Shown: positions 1-9,323, numbered from the stretch's first letter. The stretch: 53,065 nucleotides of DNA from Accumulibacter sp. (GCF_016789985.1 NZ_JAEUOL010000159.1:1-53065); one strand, 5' to 3'. Program-made: numbers and translations. The notes: generated by a model not told the origin, from the sequence alone.

Positions 1-2613
1 GAGTGGCTCGGGGTAGTCGAGCAGCTTCCTGAGCTTCATGCCGATCCACGCCGGATCGAGCACGCGCATGTCGAAGGACAGCAGCTTGGTCAGGCCGTCG
101 AGGGCGCGCGGGTAGTTGCCGGAGAGCCAGACCGAGTACGGTCGCGTGACGCCGTCGGGCAGGGTGATTTCCTTGAGACCGAGGACGAAGTCTTCGCCGG
201 TGGCCGGGTTGAAGACGTCGACCGTCCAGGAGAGTGTGCCGTCGGTACCGGTCTTCGGCTCCTTGCGGCTGAACATGGCGTCGAGCACCGGGGTCGGGCC
301 TTCATGGCGGAACGAGCCGAGGCGTTCGACGCGGAACTGGATCAACTGCGCCATCGCGGCGACCACCGAGGGCATGCGCTTGTGTTCGCCATGCGGCGGG
401 AAAGGCATGTCGAAGCCTTCGTCGCCGGCCGTCCTGGCCAGTGATTCGAGCTTCAGCGCCAGCCAGCCGTGGTCGTTGGCGCGCATGTCCATCGACAGGG
501 TCTTGGCGACGGCGCCGAGGCCGCGCGGCTGTTCGGGGCCGTTGACCCAGGCTTCGAACGGCCAGCAACGGCCTTCCTGTTCGATCTCGCCGACGAAGAG
601 GGCGAATTTGCCGTGCGTGTGCTCGATCATGTAGGTCCACGCCATGTTGCCCTCCGCCAGGTTGGGCCGGTTGGGCCAGCGCAGGCTGGCGAGCACCGGT
701 GCGGGCAGCGTCTTGATGGTCAGCCGGCGGTTGGCGTCGCCAAGCTCGAAATCCTGCGGCTGCTTGCGGTCTTCGATCTGTTTCTGCGAGATGGGCGGTG
801 ACCCGACCGAGAGCACCGAGCCGAGCACGGCGTTCGGGCGGTAGGTGGCCAGCCCCTTGAGGCCGGATTTCCAGGCGCTCAGGTAGAGATCCTGGAAGTC
901 TTCGTAGGGGTAGTCGGCGGGGACGTTGACCGTCTTGGAGATCGACGTGTCGATGTACGGGGCGACGGCGGCGACCATGTCCTTGTGCGCCCTGGCCGAG
1001 ATTTCGAGCGCGGTGACGAAGTAGTCGGGCAGCTTGTCGACGTCGCCGCCGAGGTGCTTGTAGAGACGCCAGGCGTAGTCCTCGACGGCGTATTCCTTGA
1101 GCGTGCCGTCGGCCATCCGCTTCTTGCGGTGGTAGGTCCAGGAGAAGGGTGGTTCGATGCCGTTCGAGGCGTTGTCGGCGAAGGCCAGCGAGATGGTACC
1201 GGTCGGCGCGATCGACAGCAGGTGCGAGTTGCGCAGGCCGTGCTTGCGGATCTCGGACTTGATGTCGGCCGGCAGGCGCGAGGCGAAGTTGCCGCCGGCG
1301 AGGTAGAGTTCGCTGTTGAACAGCGGGAAGGCGCCGCGCTCCCTGGCCAGTTCGACCGACGCCAGGTAGGCGGTGTCGCGCAGGAATTCGGCGATGCGGG
1401 CACCCATCGCGGTGGCTTCCGGACGATCGTAGCGCAGGCGCAGCAGGCACAGGGTGTCGCCGAGACCGGTGAAGCCGAGGCCGATGCGGCGCTTGTTGGC
1501 GGCTTCCGCACGCTGCCGGTCGAGCGGCCAGGCGGTGACGTCGAGGACGTTGTCGAGCATGCGGGTGGACACCCTGATCACCTCGCCGAAGGTCTCGAAA
1601 TCGAACTCGGCGTCGAGGGTGAACGGCGCCTTGACGAACAGCGTCAGGTTGATCGAACCGAGGCAGCAGCAGCCGTAGGGCGGCAGCGGTTGCTCGGCGC
1701 AGGGGTTGGTGGCCTCGATGACTTCGCAGTAATAGAGGTTGTTGTCCTTGTTCATGCGGTCGAGGAAGAGGATGCCGGGTTCGGCATGGTCGTAGGTGGA
1801 TTTCATTACCTGTTCCCAGAGGTCGCGCGCGCGCACCCGGCGGTACACCCAGATGCCGTCTTCGCGCTGGAAGGCGCCGGCGCGCCGGAGGTCCGGGCCG
1901 GGCTCGGCGCGATGCGTCAGTTCGACTTCGGCATCGGCCTCGACGGCACTCATGAAGGCGTCGGTGACGGCGATCGAGACGTTGAAGTTGGTCAGATCGC
2001 CGTGGTCCTTGGCGTGGATGAAGACTTCGATGTCCGGGTGGTCGCAGCGCAGGACGCCCATCTGGGCGCCGCGCCGGGCGCCGGCCGATTCGACCGTTTC
2101 GCACGAGCGGTCGAACACCCGCATGTACGACACCGGGCCGGAAGCGCGCGACTGCGTACCCTTGACCAGGGCGCCGATCGGCCGGATCGACGAGAAGTCG
2201 TAACCGACCCCACCGCCGCGGCGCATGGTTTCGGCGGCTTCGGCCAGGGCACTGTAGATGCCCGGTTTGCCATCGACGATTTCGACCACCGAATCGCCGA
2301 TCGGCTGCACGAAACAGTTGATCAGTGTCGCCGCGAGCGTCGTGCCGGCCGCCGAGTTGATCCGTCCGGCGGGCACGAAACCGTTCTCCTGCGCCCACAG
2401 GAAGCGCGCTTCCCAATGCGCGCGCTGCTTCTCGTCCTCGTTCGCGGCGAGCGCGCTGGCGACGCGGCGGCGCACGTCGTGCACCGTCATTTCGTTGCCC
2501 TTGGCGTATTTTTCGACCAGCACCTCGCCCGAGATTTCCTGTTCGGCAAGCGGCGCGATCGCCGGCGCCTCGGCGATCGCCGACAGGGGTAGCTGGTAGG
2601 TCATCTGGCTCAT
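1..2613 (-). CDS. nrdJ: Adenosylcobalamin-dependent (class II) ribonucleotide reductase, 3' end cut by window edge
   Basis: Class II reductase that makes deoxyribonucleotides in the cytoplasm using adenosylcobalamin as radical source, so it works with or without oxygen. 871 residues are visible from the start ATG at 2613, preceded by GAGGA; the frame stays open to base 1, so the C-terminal part, including the redox-active cysteines expected there, lies outside. The barrel motifs are visible: the first active-site Cys in [11 protein letters not shown], the NPCAEQPL stretch carrying the central asparagine-cysteine motif, and the PTGTISL loop. No N-terminal ATP-cone is seen, so overall activity control by dATP is not expected. 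The leader is about 170 nt long, with two NrdR-type boxes upstream. The family call is secure. Confidence 0.95.
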   Translation of the reverse strand, partial: MSQMTYQLPLSAIAEAPAIAPLAEQEISGEVLVEKYAKGNEMTVHDVRRRVASALAANEDEKQRAHWEARFLWAQENGFVPAGRINSAAGTTLAATLINCFVQPIGDSVVEIVDGKPGIYSALAEAAETMRRGGGVGYDFSSIRPIGALVKGTQSRASGPVSYMRVFDRSCETVESAGARRGAQMGVLRCDHPDIEVFIHAKDHGDLTNFNVSIAVTDAFMSAVEADAEVELTHRAEPGPDLRRAGAFQREDGIWVYRRVRARDLWEQVMKSTYDHAEPGILFLDRMNKDNNLYYCEVIEATNPCAEQPLPPYGCCCLGSINLTLFVKAPFTLDAEFDFETFGEVIRVSTRMLDNVLDVTAWPLDRQRAEAANKRRIGLGFTGLGDTLCLLRLRYDRPEATAMGARIAEFLRDTAYLASVELARERGAFPLFNSELYLAGGNFASRLPADIKSEIRKHGLRNSHLLSIAPTGTISLAFADNASNGIEPPFSWTYHRKKRMADGTLKEYAVEDYAWRLYKHLGGDVDKLPDYFVTALEISARAHKDMVAAVAPYIDTSISKTVNVPADYPYEDFQDLYLSAWKSGLKGLATYRPNAVLGSVLSVGSPPISQKQIEDRKQPQDFELGDANRRLTIKTLPAPVLASLRWPNRPNLAEGNMAWTYMIEHTHGKFALFVGEIEQEGRCWPFEAWVNGPEQPRGLGAVAKTLSMDMRANDHGWLALKLESLARTAGDEGFDMPFPPHGEHKRMPSVVAAMAQLIQFRVERLGSFRHEGPTPVLDAMFSRKEPKTGTDGTLSWTVDVFNPATGEDFVLGLKEITLPDGVTRPYSVWLSGNYPRALDGLTKLLSFDMRVLDPAWIGMKLRKLLDYPEPL

Positions 2614-2971
2614 GGGCTGTTCCTCGAAGTGAGTGAATCCGGTGGCCTGCGCTGCTGGCAGGGAATGGTTGCGGGTGATGTCCGTCCCGGGCACAGTGGC
2701 CGGCGCGGCTTGTGCCGCCTGCCGTGGAGCACCCCGGACGACGTGCGACGAGCAGACGGCGCCTATCGCGTAACAGACGCAAAGCTACTACATGTAGTTG
2801 TATGAAACAAGGAGACAACTAAATGTAGTTATCCACAATCAGCCGGCAATGACGCGGAAAGGTCGTGAAATCACCACCTTGGCGTACCGGGAGAGCGACA
2901 TAGAATTTTTTTCTGAGGGCGGCGTGACCGGCGCGGCGGTTTGCGCCGGTCGGTCGGCTCCGCCTGCCGGC
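2614..2971. other. Intergenic region between nrdJ and the MaoC-Pta gene
   Basis: This 358-bp stretch has no convincing gene. It holds the long nrdJ leader (2614-2785), the two NrdR-type boxes, and an 8-bp GC-rich inverted repeat at 2927-2950 just after the stop codon of the upstream minus-strand gene. That repeat has no U-run on the minus strand, so I do not call it an intrinsic terminator. Confidence 0.6.
2787..2830 (-). promoter_or_regulatory. Tandem NrdR-type boxes upstream of nrdJ
   Basis: Two palindromes lie head to tail. Box 1 at 2787-2798 is a perfect 12-bp palindrome (ACTACATGTAGT). Box 2 at 2817-2830 (AACTAAATGTAGTT) has one mismatched pair. Their centres are 31 bp apart, three helical turns, which is the usual spacing of NrdR box pairs, and both fit the known NrdR consensus core CWAtATaTWG. 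They lie about 175 bp before the nrdJ start and probably overlap its promoter. NrdR is a dATP/ATP-sensing repressor of ribonucleotide reductase genes; its own gene is not in the window. Confidence 0.75.
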
Positions 2972-4390
2972 TCAGCTTGTCCTGACCCGCCCGCGGTTGG
3001 CGTGGGCAATCAGCGAGGCGATGACGCAGGATGCGATGCGCGTTTCGGCGGTGTCGGCGCGACTGGTGAGGACGATGGGCACGCGCGCGCCGAGCACGAT
3101 GCCGGAACTCAGGGCGTTGGCCAGATACTCGAGTTGCTTGGCGATCATGTTGCCGGACTCGAGATCGGGCACCACCAGGATGTCGGCGCGGCCGGCCACC
3201 GCCGAGTTGATCCCCTTGGTCTTGGCGGCGACCAGCGACACGGCGTTGTCGAAGGCGAGCGGCCCGTCGAGCAGGCCGCCCTTGATCTGGCCGCGGTCGG
3301 CCATCTTGCACAGCGCCGCGGCGTCGAGGGTGGACTGGATCTTGGGATTGACGGTCTCGACCGCCGAGAGGATCGCCACCTTGGGTTCGGGGGTGCCGAT
3401 GATGTGCGCCAGGTCGATCGCGTTCTGGATGATATCCACCTTGTCCGACAGCGTCGGCAGAATGTTGATCGCCGCGTCGGTGATCATGATCGGGCGCGGA
3501 TAGGTCGGCACATCCATCAGGAAGACGTGGCTGATGCGGCGCTCGGTGCGCAGGCCGGCAGCGCGCGAGATGACCTCGGCCATCAGCTCGTCGGTATGCA
3601 GGCTGCCCTTCATCAGGGCCTCGACATCGCCGCTGCGCACCAGGGTGACGGCCATGGCCGCCGCTTCGTGGCTGTGCCTGACGTTCACGATGCGGTGCGA
3701 GCGCAGGTCGAAGCCGTTTTCCTCGGCAACCGCGCGTATCTTCTGCTCCGGGCCGATCAGGAAGGGATCGATCAGGTTTGCCTCGGCGGCGAGCAGCGCG
3801 CCCTTGAGCGACTCGCGGTCACAGGGGTGCACCACCGCCATGTCGATCGGCGCCAGGCCGGCGGCGCGTTCGACCAGCGCCTGCAACCGCGCGTACTTGT
3901 CGGAAATGGTGATTTCCGGCATCGCCGTGCGCTTGGTGCGCATCTTTTCCATCGGCGCCAGCACCTCGGCGCTGCCGGAGACCACCACCAGGCCGTCCTG
4001 ATTGATGCAGGCGCAGTCGAGGATGATGTGATGATTGTGGTCGAACTTCTGCCTGACCGTCACCGTCACCGTCACCGTGTCGCCGATCGTCACCGGCCGG
4101 GCGAAGTGCAGGGTCGATTCGATCAGCACGGTCCCCGGCCCCGGGAACTGGGTACCCAGGATGGTCGACAGCAGGGAGGCGGACCACATGCCATGCGCAA
4201 TGAAATCGCGGAACAGGCCGCTGTGGCGGAATTCGGCGGTGGCCAGTGCCGGGTTCATGTCGCCGGACATCAGCGCAAAGAGCTTGACGTCCTCCGGACG
4301 CAGGGTGCGCAGCAGCGACGACGAGTCGCCGACGCGAACCTCGTCGTAGGTCCGGCTTTCGAGGTATTCGAGAGGTGCTTCGAAATGCAT
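2972..4390 (-). CDS. Fused MaoC-like hydratase / phosphate acetyl(butyryl)transferase
   Basis: 472 residues from the ATG at 4390, which follows a GGAGGA ribosome site 6 bases upstream; the reading frame is open further 5' but without such a site. Residues about 1-150 form a hot-dog MaoC/(R)-hydratase domain and about 160-472 a phosphate acetyl/butyryltransferase domain that moves acyl groups between CoA and phosphate. This fusion is known as bifunctional enoyl-CoA hydratase/phosphate acetyltransferase. In the hydratase motif G-D-x-N-P-x-H, Asp44 and Asn46 are present but the histidine position is Leu49, so the hydratase half may be inactive or only bind acyl-CoA. The transferase half looks intact. 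Likely role is acyl-CoA/acyl-phosphate metabolism with an acetate or butyrate kinase, which is not in the window. Confidence 0.9.
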   Translation of the reverse strand: MHFEAPLEYLESRTYDEVRVGDSSSLLRTLRPEDVKLFALMSGDMNPALATAEFRHSGLFRDFIAHGMWSASLLSTILGTQFPGPGTVLIESTLHFARPVTIGDTVTVTVTVRQKFDHNHHIILDCACINQDGLVVVSGSAEVLAPMEKMRTKRTAMPEITISDKYARLQALVERAAGLAPIDMAVVHPCDRESLKGALLAAEANLIDPFLIGPEQKIRAVAEENGFDLRSHRIVNVRHSHEAAAMAVTLVRSGDVEALMKGSLHTDELMAEVISRAAGLRTERRISHVFLMDVPTYPRPIMITDAAINILPTLSDKVDIIQNAIDLAHIIGTPEPKVAILSAVETVNPKIQSTLDAAALCKMADRGQIKGGLLDGPLAFDNAVSLVAAKTKGINSAVAGRADILVVPDLESGNMIAKQLEYLANALSSGIVLGARVPIVLTSRADTAETRIASCVIASLIAHANRGRVRTS

Positions 4391-4609
4391 GATCGTCCTC
4401 CGCAGGATGCTCAGAATCGGGTTCGGCCGCCGCCCGCATGCTGCAGCGCAGGCGCCACCGCTGCGCGGGTTGCTCCGCGCCAGCGTCAGGTGATGCCGGG
4501 CGAACGGATCGAGCGCGGCTGGCGGAGCATCGACATTATGCTGCAATGCACCACAAAATGGTATGGCGATTTGTCGAGTGAATGCTCGAGCCCGGCCGGC
4601 GACGCGCGC

Positions 4610-5839
4610 TCAGTCGGCGGGAAACCTGACGATCACCTCGATCTGGCGTCCATCCCGTTCGATCAGCAGCGGCAGCCAGGTGCCCGGCGGCTGGCGGCGG
4701 ATCGCCGCCTGCACCTCGGCGATCCGCGCCACCGGCTTGCCGGCCAGTCCGCTGATCCGGTCGCCGGCCTGCAGGCCGCTCTGCCCGGCCAGGCTGCCGC
4801 TGCCGACACTGGCGATCAGCACCCGCCCGTCCTGGCTGTCGAGGGAAACACCGAGGCGCGGCGGATCGGGCAGCGTGGCAGGCAGCAGCGGCAGGGTGAA
4901 CAGCGCATCGGCCAGTCCCGGCTGCAGGTCGGCGCAATCGGCGGTGGCCGGACGCGGCAGGAGCGTGCCGATCGAGCGGACGCCCAGGGCGCGCAATTGA
5001 TGCGGCACGCCGTGTCCGGCACGCAGGTGTCCGCTCCCCATGATGCCGACCAGCAGCGGCCGGATGCCACGGCTGGTCGGCTGCGCCCGGCTGGCGAGGG
5101 CTTCCGCCATCGCCCGGTCCCAGGCCAGTTGGGAATCGACGAAGCGGGCAAACGCGGGATCGGTGACAGCGGCGTCGCCCGGCTTGCCGCGCCTCCCGGC
5201 GTGTTCGCCATAGACCTCGAAGAGGATGTCGCGGTAGGCCGGCAGCGCCGGCGCCGGCCTGCCGACCCCTTCGCGCTCCTCCACCGGCACGTCGTCCCAG
5301 CCCTTTTCGGCAATCGCCCGCGTCAGTTTTTCGTCGATGTTCAGGGCGAGCATCGGAATCCGGTTGAGGCGTGCGAAGTGGAAGAGCGGCAGGTAGATCT
5401 CGGCCGGCTGGCTCCAGACCGTGTCCCATTCGGCTTCGCGGAGAAACTCGCTGACCGTCAACTGGCCAGCCACCCAGCGCTCGAGCACCGGCTGCAGGCG
5501 GCGCGGAAACATCTCGAAGCCGATCACCAGCGCCGGTCGCAGGGCGTACAGTCCGGCGAGGACCTGCAACTGCCAGCGGTGATGATCGGCGTCGTCATGC
5601 TGTTCGCCGAGCAGCACGACATCGCGCTCGACCAGTTCGGCAAGCACGCGCTGCGCGTCCGAACGCTGCGCACGCTGATGCGTGAAGACCGTCCAGCTTG
5701 CCGGCGGCGGGCACGCCTCGCCGGGCAATTGCGCGGCGAGCGCCATTTTTCCGTCGGCCGCCGCCTGGCCGGCCGGCCAGCCGAGCATGGCAAGAAACAA
5801 CAGGGTGCGAAGCGGGCGGGGGAGAAAATCGGTTTTCAT
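4610..5839 (-). CDS. ChaN-family (Tiki fold) periplasmic protein with C-terminal PDZ domain
   Basis: 409 residues from the ATG at 5839. Residues 1-28 are a classical signal peptide (FLAMLGWPAGQAAA) without a lipobox cysteine, so the protein should be soluble in the periplasm, unlike the lipoprotein ChaN. Residues about 60-300 match the ChaN/haem-binding-uptake family, with the superfamily signature VLLGEQH at 75-81 and a later GSGH. Residues about 320-409 form a PDZ-like domain (LQAGDRISGLAGKPV). ChaN binds haem and Tiki relatives are metal-dependent proteases; which activity applies here cannot be told. A TTG start at 5932 is possible but would bury the signal sequence. The gene stands alone, about 220 bp from its neighbour. 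Confidence 0.8.
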   Translation of the reverse strand: MKTDFLPRPLRTLLFLAMLGWPAGQAAADGKMALAAQLPGEACPPPASWTVFTHQRAQRSDAQRVLAELVERDVVLLGEQHDDADHHRWQLQVLAGLYALRPALVIGFEMFPRRLQPVLERWVAGQLTVSEFLREAEWDTVWSQPAEIYLPLFHFARLNRIPMLALNIDEKLTRAIAEKGWDDVPVEEREGVGRPAPALPAYRDILFEVYGEHAGRRGKPGDAAVTDPAFARFVDSQLAWDRAMAEALASRAQPTSRGIRPLLVGIMGSGHLRAGHGVPHQLRALGVRSIGTLLPRPATADCADLQPGLADALFTLPLLPATLPDPPRLGVSLDSQDGRVLIASVGSGSLAGQSGLQAGDRISGLAGKPVARIAEVQAAIRRQPPGTWLPLLIERDGRQIEVIVRFPAD

Positions 5840-5978
5840 GAGCAGGCAATCGGCCAGGGAGGGCGGGCGAGGGAACGAAAGGAAAGGAGCGGGCAAAGGA
5901 TGGCAGGCAAAGGGTGCCACAAGAAGGATCAAGCTGCTATCGTATCGCCGTCACCATCCTTTGCCGGAGCACCCGATC

Positions 5979-8060
5979 ATGGCCACGCCAGCCCTGCCGA
6001 GCAGCCCCAGCCAATCCGTGCGCGGCGCCTGCCCGCACGATTGTCCGGATACCTGCGCCCTCGAGATCACCGTACGTGACGGCCGCGTGATCAAGGTCGC
6101 CGGCGCAGCCGACCACCGGCCGACGGCCGGCGTGCTGTGCACCAAGGTGGCCTACTATCCCGAGCGCATCCATCATCCCGAACGCCTGCTGCACCCGCTG
6201 CGCCGCGTCGGCGCGAAGGGGCCGGGGGCGCGTTTCGAGCGCATTTCCTGGGAACAGGCGCTGAACTGCATCGCCGAGCGCCTGCGCGCCATTGTCGCGA
6301 CCGACGGTGCCGAAGCGATCGTGCCCTACAGTTATGCCGGCAACTCCGGCCTGCTCGGCTACGGTTCGATGGACCGCCGTTTCTTCCACCGCCTCGGCGC
6401 AGCGCAGCTCGACCGGACGATCTGCGCCAGCGCGGGCGCCATGGGCTACCGCGCAACGATCGGGGCGAGCGTCGGCCTCGACCCCGAGAACGTCGTCGAT
6501 GCGCGGCTGATCATCCTCTGGGGCAGCAACAGCGTGGTTTCCAACCTGCACTTCTGGCGCCTGGCACAGGAGGCGAAGCGGCGCGGCGCGCGCCTGATCG
6601 CCATCGACCCCTGCCGTACGGCGACGGCCGACAAATGCGACCAGCACATCGCCCTGCTGCCGGGCACCGACAGCGCCCTGGCACTTGGTCTGATGCATGT
6701 GCTGCTGCGCGACGATCTGCTCGACCACGACTACATCGCGCGCCATACGCTCGGTTTCGCGGCACTCGGCGAGCGCCTGCGCTCCTTCCCGCCGGAGCGG
6801 GTGGCCGAAATCTGCGGCCTCGACCAGGCCACCATCGAAAACCTCGCTCATGAGTACGGCAGCACGCGGGCGGCGGCGATCCGTACCAACTATGGCATCA
6901 ACCGCACCGCCGGCGGCGGCATGGCGCTGCGCACCGTGGCCTGCCTGCCGGCGCTCACCGGCGCCTGGCGCGATCCGGCCGGCGGCGTGCTGCTGTCCAC
7001 CTCGGGCAACTACCCGGTAGACACGGCAGCACTCGAACGCCCGGACCTGATGCCCGAGCCGGCACCGCGCACGATCAACATGAGTACCATCGGTCACGAC
7101 CTGCTGCGCGCCCAGCCGCCGATCAAGGCCCTGTTCGTGTACAACAGCAATCCGGTGGCGGTGGCGCCGCAAGCGGGCGAGGTGGTGCGCGGTTTTGCCC
7201 GCGACGACCTGTTCACCGTCGTGCACGATCTGTTTCAGACCGACACCGCCGATTACGCGGACATCCTGCTGCCGGCGACCAGCCACATGGAGCAACTGGA
7301 CATCCACAAGTCGTACGGACACCTCTACCTGCAGGTCAACCATCCGGCCATCCCGCCGCTCGGCGAAGCGCTGCCGAACACCGAACTGTTTCGCCGCCTG
7401 GCGCGGGAAATGGGCTTCAGCGAGGCGTGCTTTGCCGACAGTGACGAGGATCTCTGCCGTCAGGCCTTCGACTGGCAGGACCCCCGGCTGGCCGGATTGT
7501 CCTGGGAGAAACTGAGTGCCGACGGCCATGCACGCCTGAACCTGCCAACGCGCCACGCACCGTTCGCGCAGGGCGGTTTCCCGACGCCTTCCGGCAAGTG
7601 CGAGTTCTACAGCGCCATGCTCGCCAGCCAGGGATTCGACCCGCTGCCCGCCTTCACCGCGCCGCGCGAGTGGCGGCACAGCCCGCTGGCGCAGGAGTTC
7701 CCGCTGGCGCTGATCACGCCGCCGGCGCGCAACTTCCTCAACACCAGCTTCGCCAACTCGGCCCGCTTTCTGGCGCAGGAGAAATCGCCGGCGCTGCAGA
7801 TCAACCCGGCCGACGCGGCGGCACGCGGCATCGTCGAAGGCAGTCCGTTGCGCATCTTCAACCGGCGCGGCGAATTCAGCGCGCGCGCCGTGGTCACCGA
7901 CCGCGTGCGCCCGGGAGTGGCCATGGCCAGCTCGATCTGGTGGCGCAAGCTGTCGCCCGACGGGCGCAACTGCAACGAGGTGACCAGCCAGGCGCTGACC
8001 GACATGGCCGGCGGCGCGACCTTCTACGACTGTCTGGTGGAGGTGGCCGCCGCCCGATGA
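5979..8060 (+). CDS. Molybdopterin oxidoreductase of the DMSO reductase superfamily, substrate unknown
   Basis: 693 residues from the ATG at 5979 (GGAG 8 bases upstream). An N-terminal 4Fe-4S site is formed by C18, C22, C26 and C54 (CPHDCPDTC...LCTK), followed by the molybdopterin guanine dinucleotide-binding domains, with WGSNSV and DCxP-type loops, and the C-terminal barrel domain (about 560-693). Cys149 in TICASAG is at the place where thiosulfate/polysulfide reductases carry their molybdenum ligand; this assignment is inference. There is no twin-arginine signal, so it is cytoplasmic. No electron-transfer or membrane subunit and no chaperone lies next to it. It could be a dehydrogenase, a reductase or a hydratase. 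Its end overlaps the end of rsmI on the other strand by 37 bp. Confidence 0.85.
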   Translation: MATPALPSSPSQSVRGACPHDCPDTCALEITVRDGRVIKVAGAADHRPTAGVLCTKVAYYPERIHHPERLLHPLRRVGAKGPGARFERISWEQALNCIAERLRAIVATDGAEAIVPYSYAGNSGLLGYGSMDRRFFHRLGAAQLDRTICASAGAMGYRATIGASVGLDPENVVDARLIILWGSNSVVSNLHFWRLAQEAKRRGARLIAIDPCRTATADKCDQHIALLPGTDSALALGLMHVLLRDDLLDHDYIARHTLGFAALGERLRSFPPERVAEICGLDQATIENLAHEYGSTRAAAIRTNYGINRTAGGGMALRTVACLPALTGAWRDPAGGVLLSTSGNYPVDTAALERPDLMPEPAPRTINMSTIGHDLLRAQPPIKALFVYNSNPVAVAPQAGEVVRGFARDDLFTVVHDLFQTDTADYADILLPATSHMEQLDIHKSYGHLYLQVNHPAIPPLGEALPNTELFRRLAREMGFSEACFADSDEDLCRQAFDWQDPRLAGLSWEKLSADGHARLNLPTRHAPFAQGGFPTPSGKCEFYSAMLASQGFDPLPAFTAPREWRHSPLAQEFPLALITPPARNFLNTSFANSARFLAQEKSPALQINPADAAARGIVEGSPLRIFNRRGEFSARAVVTDRVRPGVAMASSIWWRKLSPDGRNCNEVTSQALTDMAGGATFYDCLVEVAAAR

Positions 8061-8917
8061 GCGGCCACGGCCTCGCCCGCCTCCTGCAGGCACAGGGCCT
8101 GCTGGTAAAGCGCCTTGCGGCCGGCGCCGGTGATGGCGTGCGCCAGACGTGTCGCCTGACTGACCGGCAGGCCGTCGTCGAGCAGCAGTCTGAGAACGCG
8201 TTCGCCCGCGCCGCCCTCTGCCGCCGGCGGCGCACCGGAAACGACGAGGACGAACTCGCCGCGCTGCCGATTGGCGTCGGCCAGCAGCCATTCCTGTGCC
8301 TCGCCCAGCGGGCAGGCGTGAATGCTCTCGAACAGCTTGGTCAGCTCGCGCGCCAGGACCAGGGTCCGCCCCGGACCAAAGGCCTCGGCCAGCGCGGCAA
8401 CCGCTTCGACGATGCGATGCGGCGCCTCGTAGAAAACCAGCGCGTAGGGCAGCGGCGCGAGCTGGCGCAGTGCCTCGGCACGCTGCCCGGCCTTGCTCGG
8501 CAGGAATCCGTAGAACAGGAAGTGCGCGTCACCCAGCCCGGCAGCCGACAACGCGACGACCGCAGCACAGGGTCCGGGCAACGGCACGACCCGGTAACCG
8601 GCGGCACGCACCCGCGCCACCAGCCGCGCCCCGGGATCGGAAACGCCGGGTGTGCCGGCGTCCACCACCAGCGCCACCGACTCGCCGGCGGCGAGTCGCG
8701 TGATCACCTGCTGTGCCGCTCCTTCCTCGTTGTGCCGATGCGCCGCCAGCAGACGGGCGTTGCTGCCGTAGTGCCGGAGCAGCGGCGTGCTGTGGCGCGT
8801 ATCCTCGGCCGCCACCCAGGGTACCTGGCGCAGAACTTCGATCGCCCGCTGCGTCATGTCGCCGAGATGGCCCAGCGGGGTGGGAACTACATATAATGCG
8901 GTCGATTCTTTCGTCAT
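8024..8917 (-). CDS. rsmI: 16S rRNA 2'-O-ribose C1402 methyltransferase
   Basis: 297 residues, the usual RsmI length. It uses SAM to methylate the ribose of C1402 in the 30S decoding centre. The tetrapyrrole-methylase fold is recognisable: YVVPTPLGHLGDMT at the N-terminus, AAEDTRHS, DAGTPGVSDPG and the PLPGPCA loop. The ATG at 8917 is preceded by GGAAG. Its start codon overlaps that of the divergent yraN in the tetranucleotide CATG (8915-8918), and rsmI divergent from the yraN block is the arrangement seen in E. coli. Confidence 0.95.
   Translation of the reverse strand: MTKESTALYVVPTPLGHLGDMTQRAIEVLRQVPWVAAEDTRHSTPLLRHYGSNARLLAAHRHNEEGAAQQVITRLAAGESVALVVDAGTPGVSDPGARLVARVRAAGYRVVPLPGPCAAVVALSAAGLGDAHFLFYGFLPSKAGQRAEALRQLAPLPYALVFYEAPHRIVEAVAALAEAFGPGRTLVLARELTKLFESIHACPLGEAQEWLLADANRQRGEFVLVVSGAPPAAEGGAGERVLRLLLDDGLPVSQATRLAHAITGAGRKALYQQALCLQEAGEAVAAHRAAATSTRQS
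8892..8897 (+). promoter_or_regulatory. Consensus -10 element (TATAAT) for yraN inside rsmI
   Basis: A perfect TATAAT followed by GCGG, in GC-rich DNA and inside the first codons of rsmI on the other strand. Transcription would begin near 8904 and give a leader of about 12 nt before the yraN ATG at 8916. No good -35 hexamer is visible 17 bp upstream. Confidence 0.55.
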
Positions 8918-9323
8918 GAGGTCCGGCTTCCAGGTGAGCGGCAAAGATAACACGCCGGCTGGCGGCGGGCACCCCGCCCGGCCGGGGCAGGTGGCCGAGG
9001 ATCTCGCGGCGCGCTTCCTCGACAGGCATGGCCTGCGCGTGCTGGTGCGCAACTTCCGCTGCCGGGATGGCGAGGTGGATCTGATCTGCCGCGAACAGAA
9101 CGTCCTGGTCTTCGTCGAGGTGCGCCTGCGCCGCAATGCCGACTACGGCGGTGCCGCCGCCAGCATCACGGCGACCAAGCAACGGCGCATCATCCTCGCC
9201 GCCGAACACTATCTGGCCGGTTTGCCGGGCCGGGAGTGCGACTGCCGTTTCGACTGCATCCTGCTCGACGGGCTGTCCACGGCGGCGATCGAATGGATTC
9301 GCGATGCCTTCCCGGCGTCTTGA
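8916..9323 (+). CDS. yraN: UPF0102/YraN family nuclease-like protein
   Basis: 135 residues if the ATG at 8916 is used; a GTG at 8934 with GAGG 12 bases upstream is an alternative giving a length closer to the core family. It belongs to the YraN family with the PD-(D/E)XK-like core: G-E-V-D-L-I at the acidic position, FVEVRLRR in place of the usual FVEVK(x)R, and the TKQRRI helix. The biochemical role is unsettled; the fold suggests DNA or Holliday-junction-like binding. It heads a block with the HIRAN, SIS and BON genes, as in Neisseria and E. coli (where lpoA precedes it; lpoA is absent here). Confidence 0.85.
   Translation: MRSGFQVSGKDNTPAGGGHPARPGQVAEDLAARFLDRHGLRVLVRNFRCRDGEVDLICREQNVLVFVEVRLRRNADYGGAAASITATKQRRIILAAEHYLAGLPGRECDCRFDCILLDGLSTAAIEWIRDAFPAS

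Noticed and set aside
2630..2780. Possible cobalamin riboswitch in the nrdJ leader
   Set aside because: The minus strand has GCCACTG, GGGACGG and CCGCAAC strings that recall the B12 element, but they occur in the wrong order and the conserved AGCCAGGAGACC box is missing. A covariance-model search (RF00174) would settle it.
2927..2950. Perfect 8-bp inverted repeat after the MaoC-Pta stop codon
   Set aside because: No U-run follows it on the minus strand; the nearby T7 tract is on the other side of the stem and strand, so it does not make an intrinsic terminator.
5937..8291. 784-codon open frame antisense to the molybdopterin gene
   Set aside because: The Arg/Ala/Gly-rich composition without domains is typical of antisense frames in high-GC DNA.
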